NCBI RefSeq assembly: GCF_002563675.1
Contig: NZ_PDJC01000001.1
Coordinates: forward strand, 1,240,001-1,304,000
DNA: 64,000 nt
Direction of reading: 5' to 3'
Source: Propionicimonas paludicola
GTDB taxonomy: Bacteria > Actinomycetota > Actinomycetes > Propionibacteriales > Propionibacteriaceae
The translations under genes and the position numbers were made by a program. This document shows, one piece after another, positions 37,001-45,353 of this stretch; positions within the stretch are counted from its first letter, which is position 1; each line of letters starts with the position of its first letter. The notes under the pieces were generated by a model. It was not told the DNA's origin, ran no database searches, and saw only the letters and a list, made by a program, of their open reading frames with translations.

Positions 37001-38562
37001 TTCTCCAGGTTCACCACGTTCTGGGCGGCGGCCAACTGGACGAGGGGGCCGAGCACGGTGACGTCGGTCTTGCCGCTGGCTACCGACCGGCGGGCCAGGA
37101 TGCTGGTCCGGCCCTGGGTGAGGCCCGACACGATGCCGTCCTCGACCGTGGCCACCTGCGCGTCGCTGGAGCGCCACGTGTGGGGAGTCCCGGAGACGGC
37201 GGTGCCGGACTCGTCGAAGCCGGCCGAGGTCAGCGTGCGGTGGGTGCCGGGGAACAGCCGCATGGCATCCTGATCGTCCAGCGCGGACGTGAGCGCGAAG
37301 CTGAGCAGGTCACCGGAGCCGGGTCGAGCCAGAACAAAGCCCATGCCGTCGCCGTCGGAGCGCTCGTAGCCGTCCGAGGGCGAGTTCTCGACCGTGGTGA
37401 TGGTGTCGCCGGCATGCCGGACGTTCATCTGGCTGGAGCCGCCGCCGTCGGCATTGATCGCATCCCAGGAGCCGAGATCACCCATCAGGTTCTGCTGCTG
37501 GCCGAAGGCCATGCCCTTGGCGTTGCCCTGCCGCCCATCGACGACCACGAAGTAGGCGGTGGCGCGGTCCTTGCTGAAGCCGATCATGGTGCGCGGGTTG
37601 ACCCCGGTGTAGTAGTCCTCATTCGGATACGGCACGTCCTGGCCATCGCGGATCAGTCGATGCCAGGCACCGCCGGCTTCGGTGACGTCCACCGAGTCCT
37701 TGATGCCGTAGCTGACCGAGACCGAGTCGCCGACGTGCAGCCGGCTCAGGGCTGCGCCGCCGGCCTTGCTGTTGTAGGCGGCCAGGATCTGCTGGCCGTC
37801 CGGAATCGGCCCTTCGTCCCCGGCGGTGGGCTGGGGTCCCTTGACGACCTTTCCGTCAGCGTCGATCCACACCTCGACGCCGGCGCCGATGCTGGTGTCG
37901 CGACCGAAGATCCGGTCGCGGGTGTAGCTGCCCCAGTGCGCGTTGTACAGCACCACGCCGTCGCCGACCAGGTAGTCGACGTTGATGCCGTCGATGGCCA
38001 CCGAGGACTGGTCGGGGAGAGTGACAGCGCCGGCCAGAGCCAGGTCCACCAGGGCGCCTAGGCCCGAGGAGTCCACGCCCACCGACGCGGCAGCATCGCC
38101 GTTGCCGGACTTGAGGATCTTGCCGTCGCTGACCCCCCACCCTGAGGCGGCGTAGGAGTTGTTGATATCGAACCTGTCGAGGTTCACCCCGGCGATGGCG
38201 CCATTGCGGTCGACCAGGTCGGTCACGGTGGTCCCGCCACCGGAGACGGTCGCGGGGGAGAGGTACTTCAGCTTCACGGTCTTGTCCGACAGTTGAGCCT
38301 TCAGAATGTCGATCTGCTGCCAGCCGGCGGTGTCGAGCCGCTCATAGGACACGTGCAGCAGGCCGGGGGCCACTTGCTGGGTCTCCAAATCGTTGATGAC
38401 GGCGTTGCCGCCGTCGTTCAGGTCCATTCCGGCGACGAGCACGGTCTGCGGGCTGTCGGCCTGTGCGAGTGGCGTGACCAGGCAGAAGGTAGAGAAGGCG
38501 ACGGCGGGACCGATCGACAGCGCCAACACAGCACGTGGCAGCCGGGGTCGGGGCGATTGCAT
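34057..38562 (-). CDS. secreted phosphodiester glycosidase with metallophosphoesterase-like and Ig-like repeats
   Basis: 1501 residues from ATG 38562. A signal peptide ends near residue 35 (LAQADS). A phosphodiester glycosidase (NAGPA-type) domain spans about 60-420, with PRTMIGF and DGGGSSQMN. Ig-like and jelly-roll regions cover about 420-780. A calcineurin-like domain spans about 785-1060, with GDFVD, PGNHE and FTHMP, but the first motif is MSDAQF (usual DxH lost) and the last is NGHVGVFH (GHxH altered). Four Ig-like repeats with WLRDG or WLRNG cores run from about 1150 to 1501. It is likely cell-surface or secreted and acts on glycan or phosphodiester polymers. There is no sorting signal; release or wall binding through the repeats is inferred. 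Confidence 0.85.
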   Translation of the reverse strand: MQSPRPRLPRAVLALSIGPAVAFSTFCLVTPLAQADSPQTVLVAGMDLNDGGNAVINDLETQQVAPGLLHVSYERLDTAGWQQIDILKAQLSDKTVKLKYLSPATVSGGGTTVTDLVDRNGAIAGVNLDRFDINNSYAASGWGVSDGKILKSGNGDAAASVGVDSSGLGALVDLALAGAVTLPDQSSVAIDGINVDYLVGDGVVLYNAHWGSYTRDRIFGRDTSIGAGVEVWIDADGKVVKGPQPTAGDEGPIPDGQQILAAYNSKAGGAALSRLHVGDSVSVSYGIKDSVDVTEAGGAWHRLIRDGQDVPYPNEDYYTGVNPRTMIGFSKDRATAYFVVVDGRQGNAKGMAFGQQQNLMGDLGSWDAINADGGGSSQMNVRHAGDTITTVENSPSDGYERSDGDGMGFVLARPGSGDLLSFALTSALDDQDAMRLFPGTHRTLTSAGFDESGTAVSGTPHTWRSSDAQVATVEDGIVSGLTQGRTSILARRSVASGKTDVTVLGPLVQLAAAQNVVNLEKQGASQVLTFHGADSAGFRAPVEASDLKVENPNPAVFSVEPTDDGRVRVTAIGENGTALLRFTHGTHRAEVSVSVPLEVKTIDDFHDISGWTAANDRAPGCNIEPGEGHDGAPSIRLNYDFTKSQATRGCYAVAPGAVQGKYTGIDIPGKPQKLSVWIKGDTRGALLRLQVMQANNVTNWIDGPGGSQSLHATWDGWQRVDFAVPSSFVFPLKFQRIRALETVAAKQYTGTLEFSQIFAYLPPESSVTPQVEDVADPVLTGTGSTDASPLRVAVMSDAQFVAAAPDSGAVAGARDALREIVAAKPDVLLIDGDFVDEASPADFALAKSILDEELAGASFPWYYVPGNHEVMGATIANFRTVFGDTWRSFDKSHTKFIGLDSSSGKLQTDFAQVKMLRAQLDEAAKDPSITGVLVFTHMPIDDPLPTKGSQLTDRVEADLLSDWITGFRETSGKSIAVVNGHVGVFHTSSNDGVPTIINGNSGKGPASTVADGGFTGWSMLGIDPAQGLWQTSDAPWIRDEVRTRVDTLTVNAPAAPMKPGEQLDLKPLVTQDGDRQVPVEWPVSHRWSGSEGVYVGEASGAPASALVAIDPATGVLTALRNGSGKVTLQVNDATSDAPFEVTEASVNVIGDPVTGSVLTAATSGWPDAAGFSYQWRSDGSPIGGATTAEYTLTSAEVGHTIDVVVTASGPDLASIIRTAKPQDPVVRASAQKPFQVALHGTAEVGSTLSAAGDWATDALTTFEWLRDGHLIAGAESSSYNLASADRGHRISVRVTATRPGYLDAVSTSGATSPVAAASGGVTPPPVPPTVTAGTVSISGAFRVGESVTAATRGWGAGTRYLYQWLRNGVAIPGAQSRSYTATAQDLGTALSLRVTGSADQKISVSRDAKAHKVGLGRLGAGKVRIAGTPRSGMRLYASASGYGKGARISYRWTSRGTVIGTSSSVVLRPAQRGTRVQLQVKITKPGYHTVTKTVRTRLAVR

Positions 38563-38852
38563 GATCCTGAGGCTCCGTTCCTGGGCACGGCATCCGCGCA
38601 CCCATCGAAGGCTCCCCAGGCAGCCCGTCCAACAGCCGAACACAAGCCGACGAGATGGTGAACGAGGCACCCCGATTTGCTGCCCTGGCTCGCCGACTCA
38701 TCCCTGCGGACGTAGTCAGCGTGAGTTTCGACGGCACGCAGCTGGCCTCACCGGGACGGAGAAGGGCCTCTTCCCGAAAGGCGAGGTGTCATAATGTGCC
38801 TTATCGGACAGAACGATCACGCTCCGAGAGGCCTCGCTCCGCCGGAAAGCCG
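38563..38852. other. intergenic region upstream of the surface-protein gene
   Basis: About 290 bases between the surface-protein start and the lpd terminator. No convincing coding sequence or RNA structure is seen. On the minus strand an AT-richer patch around 38788-38803 (containing CATTAT) is the only promoter-like spot and is weak. Confidence 0.3.
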
Positions 38853-38896
38853 ACAGCCCGGCCGGGAAGGGACGATGCCCCTTCCGGCCAGGCTGT
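38853..38896 (-). terminator. hairpin terminator after lpd
   Basis: ACAGCC-C-GGCCGG-G-AAGGG pairs with CCCCTTCCGGCC-A-GGCTGT, a long stem with small bulges and a 6-base loop, beginning 24 bases past the lpd stop on the minus strand. It has no U-tract. Confidence 0.7.
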
Positions 38897-38920
38897 CTGA
38901 CGTCGTGCCTGCGCTGATCG

Positions 38921-40321
38921 CTACAGATTGATCATGTGGCCGGCGATGCCTTCGACGGCTTCCTTGATGGCCTCGGACAGGCTGGGATGCGCGTGAATGT
39001 TGCGGGCCACCTCGTCGGCGGTCAGATCCCACTGCTGAGCCAAGGTGAGTTCTGGGAGCAGCTCGGAGACGTCCGGGCCGACCATGTGGGCGCCCAGGAT
39101 CTCGTTGTAGCGGGCGTCGGCCACGATCTTCACGAAGCCCACGGCATCGCCCAGGCCGTGCGCCTTGCCGTTGGCGCTGAACGGGAACTTGGCGACCTTG
39201 ACCTGGTAGCCGCGCTCCTTGGCCTGCGCCTCGGTGTAGCCGAACGAGCCGACCTGGGGCTGGCTGTAGGTGGCCCGCGGGATCATGTCATAATTGATCG
39301 GCATGGTCTCTGCCCCGGCGATCGTCTCTGCGGCCACCACGCCCTGCGCCTCCGCGGTGTGAGCCAGCATCAGCTTCATGGTCACGTCACCGATGGCGTA
39401 AATGCCCTCGACGTTGGTGCGCATGTAATCGTCGATGGCGATCGCGCCGCGATCGGTGAGCTGCACCCCGGTGTTCTCCAGGCCGTAGCCCTGGGTGCGC
39501 GGAGCGAAACCGAGCGACTGCAGGACCTGGGCGGCCTCGAGCACGCGGGACTCTCCCCCGGCGGCCGGGCTGATCGTCACGCGGACGCCGTCTGCGTGCT
39601 CCTCGATCTGGTCGACCTTGGTCTTGGTGAGGACCTCGACGCCCATCTTCTTGTAGGCCTTGGCCAGCTCGGCCGAGACTTCCGGGTCCTCGTTGGGCAC
39701 CATCCGGTCCAGGTACTCCACGATGGTGACCTTGGTTCCGTAGTTGGCCAGCACGTAGGCGAACTCGGTGCCGATGGCACCGGCGCCGCAGATCACGATC
39801 GACTCGGGCACCTTGTCAGCGAGGATCTGCTCCTCGTAGGTGAACACCCGTGCGCTGCGCTGGGTGCCGGGCAGCATCTTGGTGGTGGCGCCGGCCGCGA
39901 TGATGGCGCTGTCGAAGGTGAGCAGCTCCTCTCCCCCGTCGCCGAGGTCGACCTTGATCGACTTGGCATCGACGAAGGTTCCCCACCCGTTGAATTCGGT
40001 GATCTTGTTCTTGCGCATCAGGTAGTGGACGCCGTTGACCATTCGGTCCGACACCGCGCGGCTCCTGCTGAACGCCGCACCGTAGTCGAAGCTCACTTCC
40101 CCACTGATCCCGAAGGTCTTGGCCTCGGCGTGGAAGATGTGGGCCAACTCGGCATTGCGGAGCAACGACTTGGTCGGGATGCAGCCCACATTGAGGCACA
40201 CCCCGCCCCACCACTGCTTCTCGACAATGGCCACCTTCTTGCCCAGTTGGGACGCACGGATCGCCGCGACGTAGCCCCCCGGGCCTGCACCGAGAACAAC
40301 GACATCGAAGTGTTGGGTCAT
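38921..40321 (-). CDS. lpdA: dihydrolipoyl dehydrogenase
   Basis: A 466-residue FAD disulfide oxidoreductase, the E3 of 2-oxoacid dehydrogenases and the L protein of glycine cleavage. The FAD site [12 protein letters not shown], the redox pair in [14 protein letters not shown], the NAD site [10 protein letters not shown] and the active-site HAHPSLSEA are intact. The frame is open upstream to 41653, but the family N-terminus fixes ATG 40321. TAGAGT seven bases upstream on the minus strand suggests a leaderless transcript. It is followed by a hairpin terminator and is monocistronic. It is divergent from the HTH-MurA-like gene. Confidence 0.97.
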   Translation of the reverse strand: MTQHFDVVVLGAGPGGYVAAIRASQLGKKVAIVEKQWWGGVCLNVGCIPTKSLLRNAELAHIFHAEAKTFGISGEVSFDYGAAFSRSRAVSDRMVNGVHYLMRKNKITEFNGWGTFVDAKSIKVDLGDGGEELLTFDSAIIAAGATTKMLPGTQRSARVFTYEEQILADKVPESIVICGAGAIGTEFAYVLANYGTKVTIVEYLDRMVPNEDPEVSAELAKAYKKMGVEVLTKTKVDQIEEHADGVRVTISPAAGGESRVLEAAQVLQSLGFAPRTQGYGLENTGVQLTDRGAIAIDDYMRTNVEGIYAIGDVTMKLMLAHTAEAQGVVAAETIAGAETMPINYDMIPRATYSQPQVGSFGYTEAQAKERGYQVKVAKFPFSANGKAHGLGDAVGFVKIVADARYNEILGAHMVGPDVSELLPELTLAQQWDLTADEVARNIHAHPSLSEAIKEAVEGIAGHMINL

Positions 40322-40328
40322 GGCTGTC

Positions 40329-40381
40329 ACTCTAGACCGGGCTCCGCGAGCCCTGGCCTCATATCCCATGTGAGATAAGCT
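40329..40381. promoter_or_regulatory. divergent leaderless promoters with an imperfect palindrome
   Basis: Minus-strand TAGAGT at 40329-40334 (lpd) and plus-strand TAAGCT at 40376-40381 (HTH-MurA-like, six bases before GTG) flank CTCATAT-ccc-ATGTGAG at 40358-40374, a 7-bp inverted repeat with one mismatch. The repeat abuts the plus-strand -10, so it is a candidate site for the HTH protein encoded next to it. Confidence 0.5.
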
Positions 40382-40387
40382 CTTCTT

Positions 40388-41914
40388 GTGACTGAACTCC
40401 TCCCCAGCAGCATCGGCACCCTGATCCGGGACGCCCGCAAGCAGCGCGGATTGACCCAGCAGGAGCTCGCCTCCGTGCTCGGCACCTCGCAGAGCGCGGT
40501 CCATCGGATCGAGTCCGGTGGCCAGAACCTGAGCCTGGAGATGATCAATCGGATCGCCGGAGCTTTGGAGAGTCCGCTGATCTCGGCAGGCGCCGGCGGC
40601 CCCACTCATCTGCGGGTGCACGGCCCGGTGACCCTGTCCGGATCGATCGAGGTCCGGTCGTCGAAGAACGCCGCGGTGGCCTTGCTGTGTGCGTCCCTGC
40701 TGAACGAGGGACGCACGGTCCTGCGCGGGATCGCCCAGATCGAAGAGGTCAACCGGATCCTGGAGGTGCTGACCAGCATCGGGGTCCGGGCCACCTGGTC
40801 GGCCGACAAGTCCGAGTTGGAGCTGCGCCGTCCGGCCAAGCTCAACCTGGCCGACATGGACGAGGCTGCGGCCCGCCGGACCCGTTCGATCATCATGTTC
40901 CTGGGTCCGCTGCTGCACCTGGAAGAGACCTTCGACCTGCCCTATGCCGGCGGCTGCAACCTGGGCGCCCGGACGGTGACCCCGCACCTGCAGGCGCTGC
41001 GGAACTTCGGCCTCACCGTGCGTACCTCGCAGGGGCTCTATCACGCGCAGGTCCACCCGAGCCCCAGCGATACCCGGCGGATCACCCTCACCGAGCGCGG
41101 CGACACCGTCACCGAGAACGCCCTGATGGCCGCCGCGATGTTCCCCGGTCGCACCGAGGTCCGCAATGCCTCCAGCAACTACATGGTCCAGGACCTGTGC
41201 TTCTTCCTGCAGGCCCTCGGCGTCCAGGTGGACGGGATCGGCACCACCACCTTGGTGGTGCACGGCCGCGAGCGGATCAACGCCGATGTGGTCTACACGC
41301 CATCGGAGGACCCGATCGAGGCGATGAGCCTGCTCACCGCAGCCATCGTCACCGGCTCCGAACTCACCATCACCCGCAGCCCGATCGAGTTCCTCGATGT
41401 CGAGCTGGCCATCCTGGCCGAGATGGGGCTGAACTACTCGCTCACCGAGGAGTACCCCTCCCACAACGGCCGGACGGTACTTGTCGACATCACGGTGCAC
41501 CCGTCGCGGCTGCATGCCTCGGCCGACAAGATCCACCCGATGCCGTTCCCCGGCCTGAACATCGACAACCTGCCGTTCTTCGCCGTGATCGCCGCGGTGG
41601 CCGAGGGCCGGACGATGATTCACGACTGGGTTTACGAGAACCGGGCCATTCACCTGGTCGAGCTCAACAAGCTGGGTGCCGACGTGCAGCTACTCGACCC
41701 GCACCGGATCGTGGTCAACGGCCCGACCCGTTGGCGTGGTCAGGAGTTGATCTGCCCGCAGGCGCTGCGTCCTGCGGTCTGCCTGCTGCTGGCGGCGCTG
41801 GCCGCCCGCGGCACCAGCGTGTTGCGCGACGTCTACGTGATCAACCGCGGCTACGAGGATCTGCCGAACCGGCTGAACGCCCTGGGCGCTCAGATCGAGG
41901 TCTTCCGCGACTGA
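40388..41914 (+). CDS. XRE-type HTH fused to UDP-GlcNAc enolpyruvyl transferase (MurA-like)
   Basis: 508 residues. Residues about 7-60 are an XRE-type HTH ([31 protein letters not shown]). From about 78 onward is a full EPSP-synthase/MurA fold: K93 in SSKNAA, C190 in AGGCNLGAR at the place of the MurA catalytic cysteine (Cys115 in E. coli), [12 protein letters not shown] near the catalytic aspartate, and [10 protein letters not shown] near the C-terminal arginine. MurA starts peptidoglycan synthesis. The fusion could sense its substrate or could bind DNA on behalf of wall synthesis. I recall similar fused proteins in actinobacteria. Start GTG with a -10 six bases upstream. Confidence 0.88.
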   Translation: MTELLPSSIGTLIRDARKQRGLTQQELASVLGTSQSAVHRIESGGQNLSLEMINRIAGALESPLISAGAGGPTHLRVHGPVTLSGSIEVRSSKNAAVALLCASLLNEGRTVLRGIAQIEEVNRILEVLTSIGVRATWSADKSELELRRPAKLNLADMDEAAARRTRSIIMFLGPLLHLEETFDLPYAGGCNLGARTVTPHLQALRNFGLTVRTSQGLYHAQVHPSPSDTRRITLTERGDTVTENALMAAAMFPGRTEVRNASSNYMVQDLCFFLQALGVQVDGIGTTTLVVHGRERINADVVYTPSEDPIEAMSLLTAAIVTGSELTITRSPIEFLDVELAILAEMGLNYSLTEEYPSHNGRTVLVDITVHPSRLHASADKIHPMPFPGLNIDNLPFFAVIAAVAEGRTMIHDWVYENRAIHLVELNKLGADVQLLDPHRIVVNGPTRWRGQELICPQALRPAVCLLLAALAARGTSVLRDVYVINRGYEDLPNRLNALGAQIEVFRD

Positions 41915-42391
41915 TCAGTCCGGCGGCGGCGGGATCGAGGCCAGGCCGGGCGCCACGCCTGGCCAGACCAGGACGACCCGGCACGGCGCGTGATCGACCA
42001 CGAAGCGGGTGTGCTTATCCAGGCTCCGCGGCCCGAGCCGAGAGAGATCTCCGTCGCGGGCCAGCACCAGAACGTCCACTTCGGCTGCGGCGGCAGTGAC
42101 GTCGCGCTCCGGGCGTCCGGAGCGCACCTCCTGCTCGGCGGGGCGACCCAACCGAGCTTCGGCGGCGGCGAGCCGATCGCGAGCGGCAGTCTGGGCGAGC
42201 TCGGTGACCGAGGAGGCCGGGTTGCCGGACGTGCCTCTGCCCCACAGCCCGATCCGGGCACCTGCGGTCTGAGCCACCACGTCGGTCGGCACGGTGGCCA
42301 GTAGCCGGACGTCCGCGTCGGGGAACAGCTCGCTGACGGTGTCCACACACGACGGCCAGGTCGCCTCGGCGATCCACACCAGAACCTTCAC
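41915..42391 (-). CDS. universal-stress-protein-like small protein
   Basis: 158 residues. KVLVWIAEATWPSCVDTV begins an alpha/beta fold, VDVLVLAR and HAPCRVVLVWPG end it, which is the Usp pattern. The ATP-binding G-2x-G-9x-G(S/T) motif is not obvious. GTG 42391 has GGAGG four bases before it and overlaps the upstream transporter stop (GTGA), so it may regulate or be co-made with that transporter. Its stop abuts that of the HTH-MurA-like gene as TGATCA. Confidence 0.7.
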   Translation of the reverse strand: MKVLVWIAEATWPSCVDTVSELFPDADVRLLATVPTDVVAQTAGARIGLWGRGTSGNPASSVTELAQTAARDRLAAAEARLGRPAEQEVRSGRPERDVTAAAAEVDVLVLARDGDLSRLGPRSLDKHTRFVVDHAPCRVVLVWPGVAPGLASIPPPPD

Positions 42392-43647
42392 AGCACACCT
42401 CCGAACAGTTGCAGCGAGCCCCACAGGGCGACCACAGCGGCCACGATGGCCAACGGCGTGGTCAGCAGGCCGAGCCAGGTGAACTCGGCCAACGGCGCCT
42501 CATGATCATGATCGTGGACGATCCGGCGCCACAGCAGCGTGGCCAGCGAGCCGACATAGGTCAGGTTCGGGCCCACGTTCACTCCGATCAACACGGCCAG
42601 CGCCGGGCCCACGCCCGAGCCGACCGCCAACGGGAGCAGGATCAGCACCGCGGGCAGGTTGTTGACCAGGTTGGCCAAGATGGCCGCGATCCCGGCCCAG
42701 GCCAGCAGCGCCCACAGCGAGGTGCCGGACGGCACGATATGCCCCATCAACTCGGCCAGGCCGTTGTCCACAACGGCCCGGACCACGATCCCTAGCGCCA
42801 GTACGAAGGCCAGGAAGGGCAGGTTGAGCCCCTTCAGCAGCTCCAGCGGACGCACTTGGCGGCGCTGGAGCGCCCGCACGGCCAGCACGGCAGCCCCGGC
42901 AGCGGCCACCCAGGCGACCTCGACATGCCAGAAGGACGCCATCACGAAGCCGACCAGAGTGAGACCGACCACGGTGGCGCTGAAGACCGGCAGCGGCACC
43001 GTCGGCGCGGCCGAGGCCGGCGCCCCGGCGCCCAGGCGGAGGTCGGCGGCGAAGTACCACCGGAAGGCGAAGTACTCCACGACCAACACCACCAGCCAGG
43101 GCAGGCTCATCACCAGCCCGGACTGTGCGAAGCCCAGGCCCAGCGCCGTCATGGCCAGCAGATTGGTCAGGTTCGACACCGGCAGCAGCAACGAGCCCGC
43201 ATTGGCCAGATGGGTGCAGGCATACACGTGCGGACGAGGCCGGACGCCCACTCGTCCGGCCGTGGCGAAGACGACCGGAGTGAGCAACACCACCGTGGCG
43301 TCCAGGCTGAGCACGGCCGTGGTGATGGCGGCCACCGCGAAAACCAGCAGCAAGAGCCGCTGCGGCTGGCCGGCGCTGCGGCGGGCCATCAGCTGGCCGG
43401 CCCACTCGAACAGCCCGTCCCGGGCGCACAGCTCACTGAGCACCAGGACGGCGGCCAAGAAGCCGACCACCGGCAACAGCGTCATCGACTCGGCCAGTGC
43501 GCGATCAGGGCTGATCCCGCCGGTGAACAGGACGACCAGCGCCGCCGGCACCGCGGCCACCGCCTCCGGCAGCTTGCCGGGCCGGATCACGGCGAAGCCG
43601 AGGACGGCGACCAGCAGAACCGCCGCCACCACCTCCGCGCCGATCAT
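42388..43647 (-). CDS. ArsB/SLC13-type anion transporter
   Basis: 419 residues with about 11-12 hydrophobic segments in two similar halves, each with a polar re-entrant-like loop (LSLDATVVLLTPVV and NLVNNLPAVLILLPLA). This is the ion-transporter fold of ArsB, NhaD and SLC13 proteins. A His/Asp-rich stretch (HDHDHE) precedes the last helices and could bind a metal. Substrate is not certain: arsenite, citrate, sulfate or Na+/H+ are possible. It overlaps the Usp-like gene by 4 bases. Confidence 0.8.
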   Translation of the reverse strand: MIGAEVVAAVLLVAVLGFAVIRPGKLPEAVAAVPAALVVLFTGGISPDRALAESMTLLPVVGFLAAVLVLSELCARDGLFEWAGQLMARRSAGQPQRLLLLVFAVAAITTAVLSLDATVVLLTPVVFATAGRVGVRPRPHVYACTHLANAGSLLLPVSNLTNLLAMTALGLGFAQSGLVMSLPWLVVLVVEYFAFRWYFAADLRLGAGAPASAAPTVPLPVFSATVVGLTLVGFVMASFWHVEVAWVAAAGAAVLAVRALQRRQVRPLELLKGLNLPFLAFVLALGIVVRAVVDNGLAELMGHIVPSGTSLWALLAWAGIAAILANLVNNLPAVLILLPLAVGSGVGPALAVLIGVNVGPNLTYVGSLATLLWRRIVHDHDHEAPLAEFTWLGLLTTPLAIVAAVVALWGSLQLFGGVL

Positions 43648-43653
43648 CCCTGA

Positions 43654-44508
43654 CTACCTCACTCGCTCCACATCGAAGTGATGGTCCGGATGCACCAGCC
43701 GGTCCTGGGCGGGCGCCAGCAGCAGCTCCGAGGAGCCGGCCTCTGCGGTCGCCCGCAGCAGCGAGTAGACCGCGTCCGCGGTCGCACCCAGCGCAGCGCC
43801 GGGATCGTCGGTGGCCAGGTAGTGGGCAAGGAACAGGGCGGCGGTGAGGTCGCCGGAGCCGGTGAAGTTGCGCTCCAGCAGCGGCGTACGGACCAGCCAG
43901 GCCCCCTGATCGGAGGCGGCGATCATGGCCACCGAGTCGGCCGGGCCGCCGTCCAGCACCGCAGAGGTGACCAGGACCAGCTTCGGACCGGTGGCGCGCA
44001 GCGCGGCCGCCGCGGCCAGCACCTCGTCCAGGGTCCTCGTGGTGCGCCCGGTCAGGAAGTCCAGCTCGAAGTGGTTCGGGGTGACCAGGTCGGCCTTGGG
44101 CACCACCTCGTCGCGCATGAACTCGGGAATGCCCGGACGGACGTAAATGCCGCGACCGACATCGCCGATCACCGGGTCGCAGCAGTAGATGGCCTTCGGG
44201 TTGCGCTGCTTGACCAGCTCGACGGCGGCCAGCACCTGGGCGCCCATCTCGGCGGCACCCTGATAGCCGGACAGGACGGCGTCCGCCCGGCCGAGCACGC
44301 CCCGCTCGTCGATGCCGGTGATCACCTCGGCCACGTCGGCCGGAGTCAGCATCGGTCCACGCCAGGCGCCGTAGCCGGTGTGGTTGGAAAAGTGCACGGT
44401 GATCACCGGCCAGACCTCAACGCCCAGACGCATCAGCGGGAAGGTGGCCGCGCTGTTGCCGACGTGCCCGTAGGCCACCGAGGACTGGATCGACAGAATC
44501 GTTGTCAA
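43654..44508 (-). CDS. pdxY: pyridoxal kinase
   Basis: A 284-residue ribokinase-fold enzyme that phosphorylates pyridoxal with ATP in the PLP salvage pathway. SSVAYGHVGNSAA starts the fold, YCCDPVIGD binds substrate, and the anion hole/base is at FTGSGDL. The start is a TTG with GGGAG eight bases upstream. It probably supplies PLP to the many PLP enzymes in the window. It ends six bases before the transporter start on the same strand, so the two genes may form an operon. Confidence 0.92.
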   Translation of the reverse strand: MTTILSIQSSVAYGHVGNSAATFPLMRLGVEVWPVITVHFSNHTGYGAWRGPMLTPADVAEVITGIDERGVLGRADAVLSGYQGAAEMGAQVLAAVELVKQRNPKAIYCCDPVIGDVGRGIYVRPGIPEFMRDEVVPKADLVTPNHFELDFLTGRTTRTLDEVLAAAAALRATGPKLVLVTSAVLDGGPADSVAMIAASDQGAWLVRTPLLERNFTGSGDLTAALFLAHYLATDDPGAALGATADAVYSLLRATAEAGSSELLLAPAQDRLVHPDHHFDVERVR

Positions 44509-44558
44509 GGCTTCAACTCCCGTTCATTCCACTGCGGACAAATGCCCTCTGAGCACCC

Positions 44559-44564
44559 TAGAGT
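44559..44564 (+). promoter_or_regulatory. -10 element, leaderless promoter of glpQ-like gene
   Basis: TAGAGT lies six bases before the GTG at 44571 in the 62-bp gap divergent to pdxY. Confidence 0.55.
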
Positions 44565-44570
44565 TCAGCC

Positions 44571-45353
44571 GTGCCATCGCGCGACCATCGCTATCTGAAC
44601 GGACGCTTTGTCGCCACGGCGCATCGCGGTGGCTGGGTGGATCCCGCCGACCGCGACCGAGAGAACACCATCTATGCCTTCACGAGGGCGTGGGAACTCG
44701 GCTATCGCGTCTTCGAGACCGATGTGCACCTCACCGCCGATGGGCAATTGGTCGCCTTCCACGACAGCGATCTGGGCCGGATCACCGGGGTCCAGGGCGA
44801 GATCAGCGACCACAGCTGGGACGAACTGAGCTCGGTGTCGGTGGCCGGCCAGGATCGGATCCCGCTGCTCAGCGAGTTGCTGGACACGTTCCCCGATGCG
44901 GTGTTCAACATCGACATCAAGGCTGAGGCGGCCACCGAGCCGCTGGCCGCACTGCTGGCCGGCAGTCCCGACCAGGACCGGGTCTGCGTGGGCTCGTTCT
45001 CCTCGCCTCGGCTGAGCCGCTTCCGCGGGCTGGCCCCCGACGTGCTCACCTCGACCTCGCGGAACGAAGTGGCCCGCTACGTGTTCGGGTTCGGCTTTCG
45101 ACGTGCGCGCTTCGGCGAGGGCGAGGTGCTGCAGGTGCCGGTGAAGGCGTTCCGCGAGACCGTCCCGATCGTTCGCAGGGACGTCCTGGCCGCTGCTCAC
45201 GCCCACCACCGTCCGGTGCAGGTGTGGACGATCGATGAGCCGGCCGAGATGGAGCGGCTGATCGATCTCGGCGTGGACGGCCTGATCACCAATGATCTGG
45301 TCGCGCTCAAGAAGATCCTGCGCTCGCGTGGGCTATGGCAGGAGGAATCGTGA
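44571..45353 (+). CDS. glpQ: glycerophosphodiester phosphodiesterase
   Basis: 260 residues, no signal peptide, so cytoplasmic. Catalytic HRGG, ENT, ETDVHLTADG and FHDSDLGR, then NIDIK, are the GDPD motifs. The second catalytic histidine is in FHD. It releases glycerol 3-phosphate and an alcohol from deacylated phospholipids. Leaderless GTG start. It overlaps the following transporter gene by GTGA, implying a linked function. Confidence 0.93.
   Translation: MPSRDHRYLNGRFVATAHRGGWVDPADRDRENTIYAFTRAWELGYRVFETDVHLTADGQLVAFHDSDLGRITGVQGEISDHSWDELSSVSVAGQDRIPLLSELLDTFPDAVFNIDIKAEAATEPLAALLAGSPDQDRVCVGSFSSPRLSRFRGLAPDVLTSTSRNEVARYVFGFGFRRARFGEGEVLQVPVKAFRETVPIVRRDVLAAAHAHHRPVQVWTIDEPAEMERLIDLGVDGLITNDLVALKKILRSRGLWQEES

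Noticed and set aside
34846-38061. 1071-residue plus-strand open frame
   Set aside because: Antisense shadow of the glycosidase gene; no start signal or motif.
38921-41653. 910-residue extension of the lpd frame
   Set aside because: The first 444 residues are antisense to the HTH-MurA gene; Lpd begins at 40321 with its own -10.
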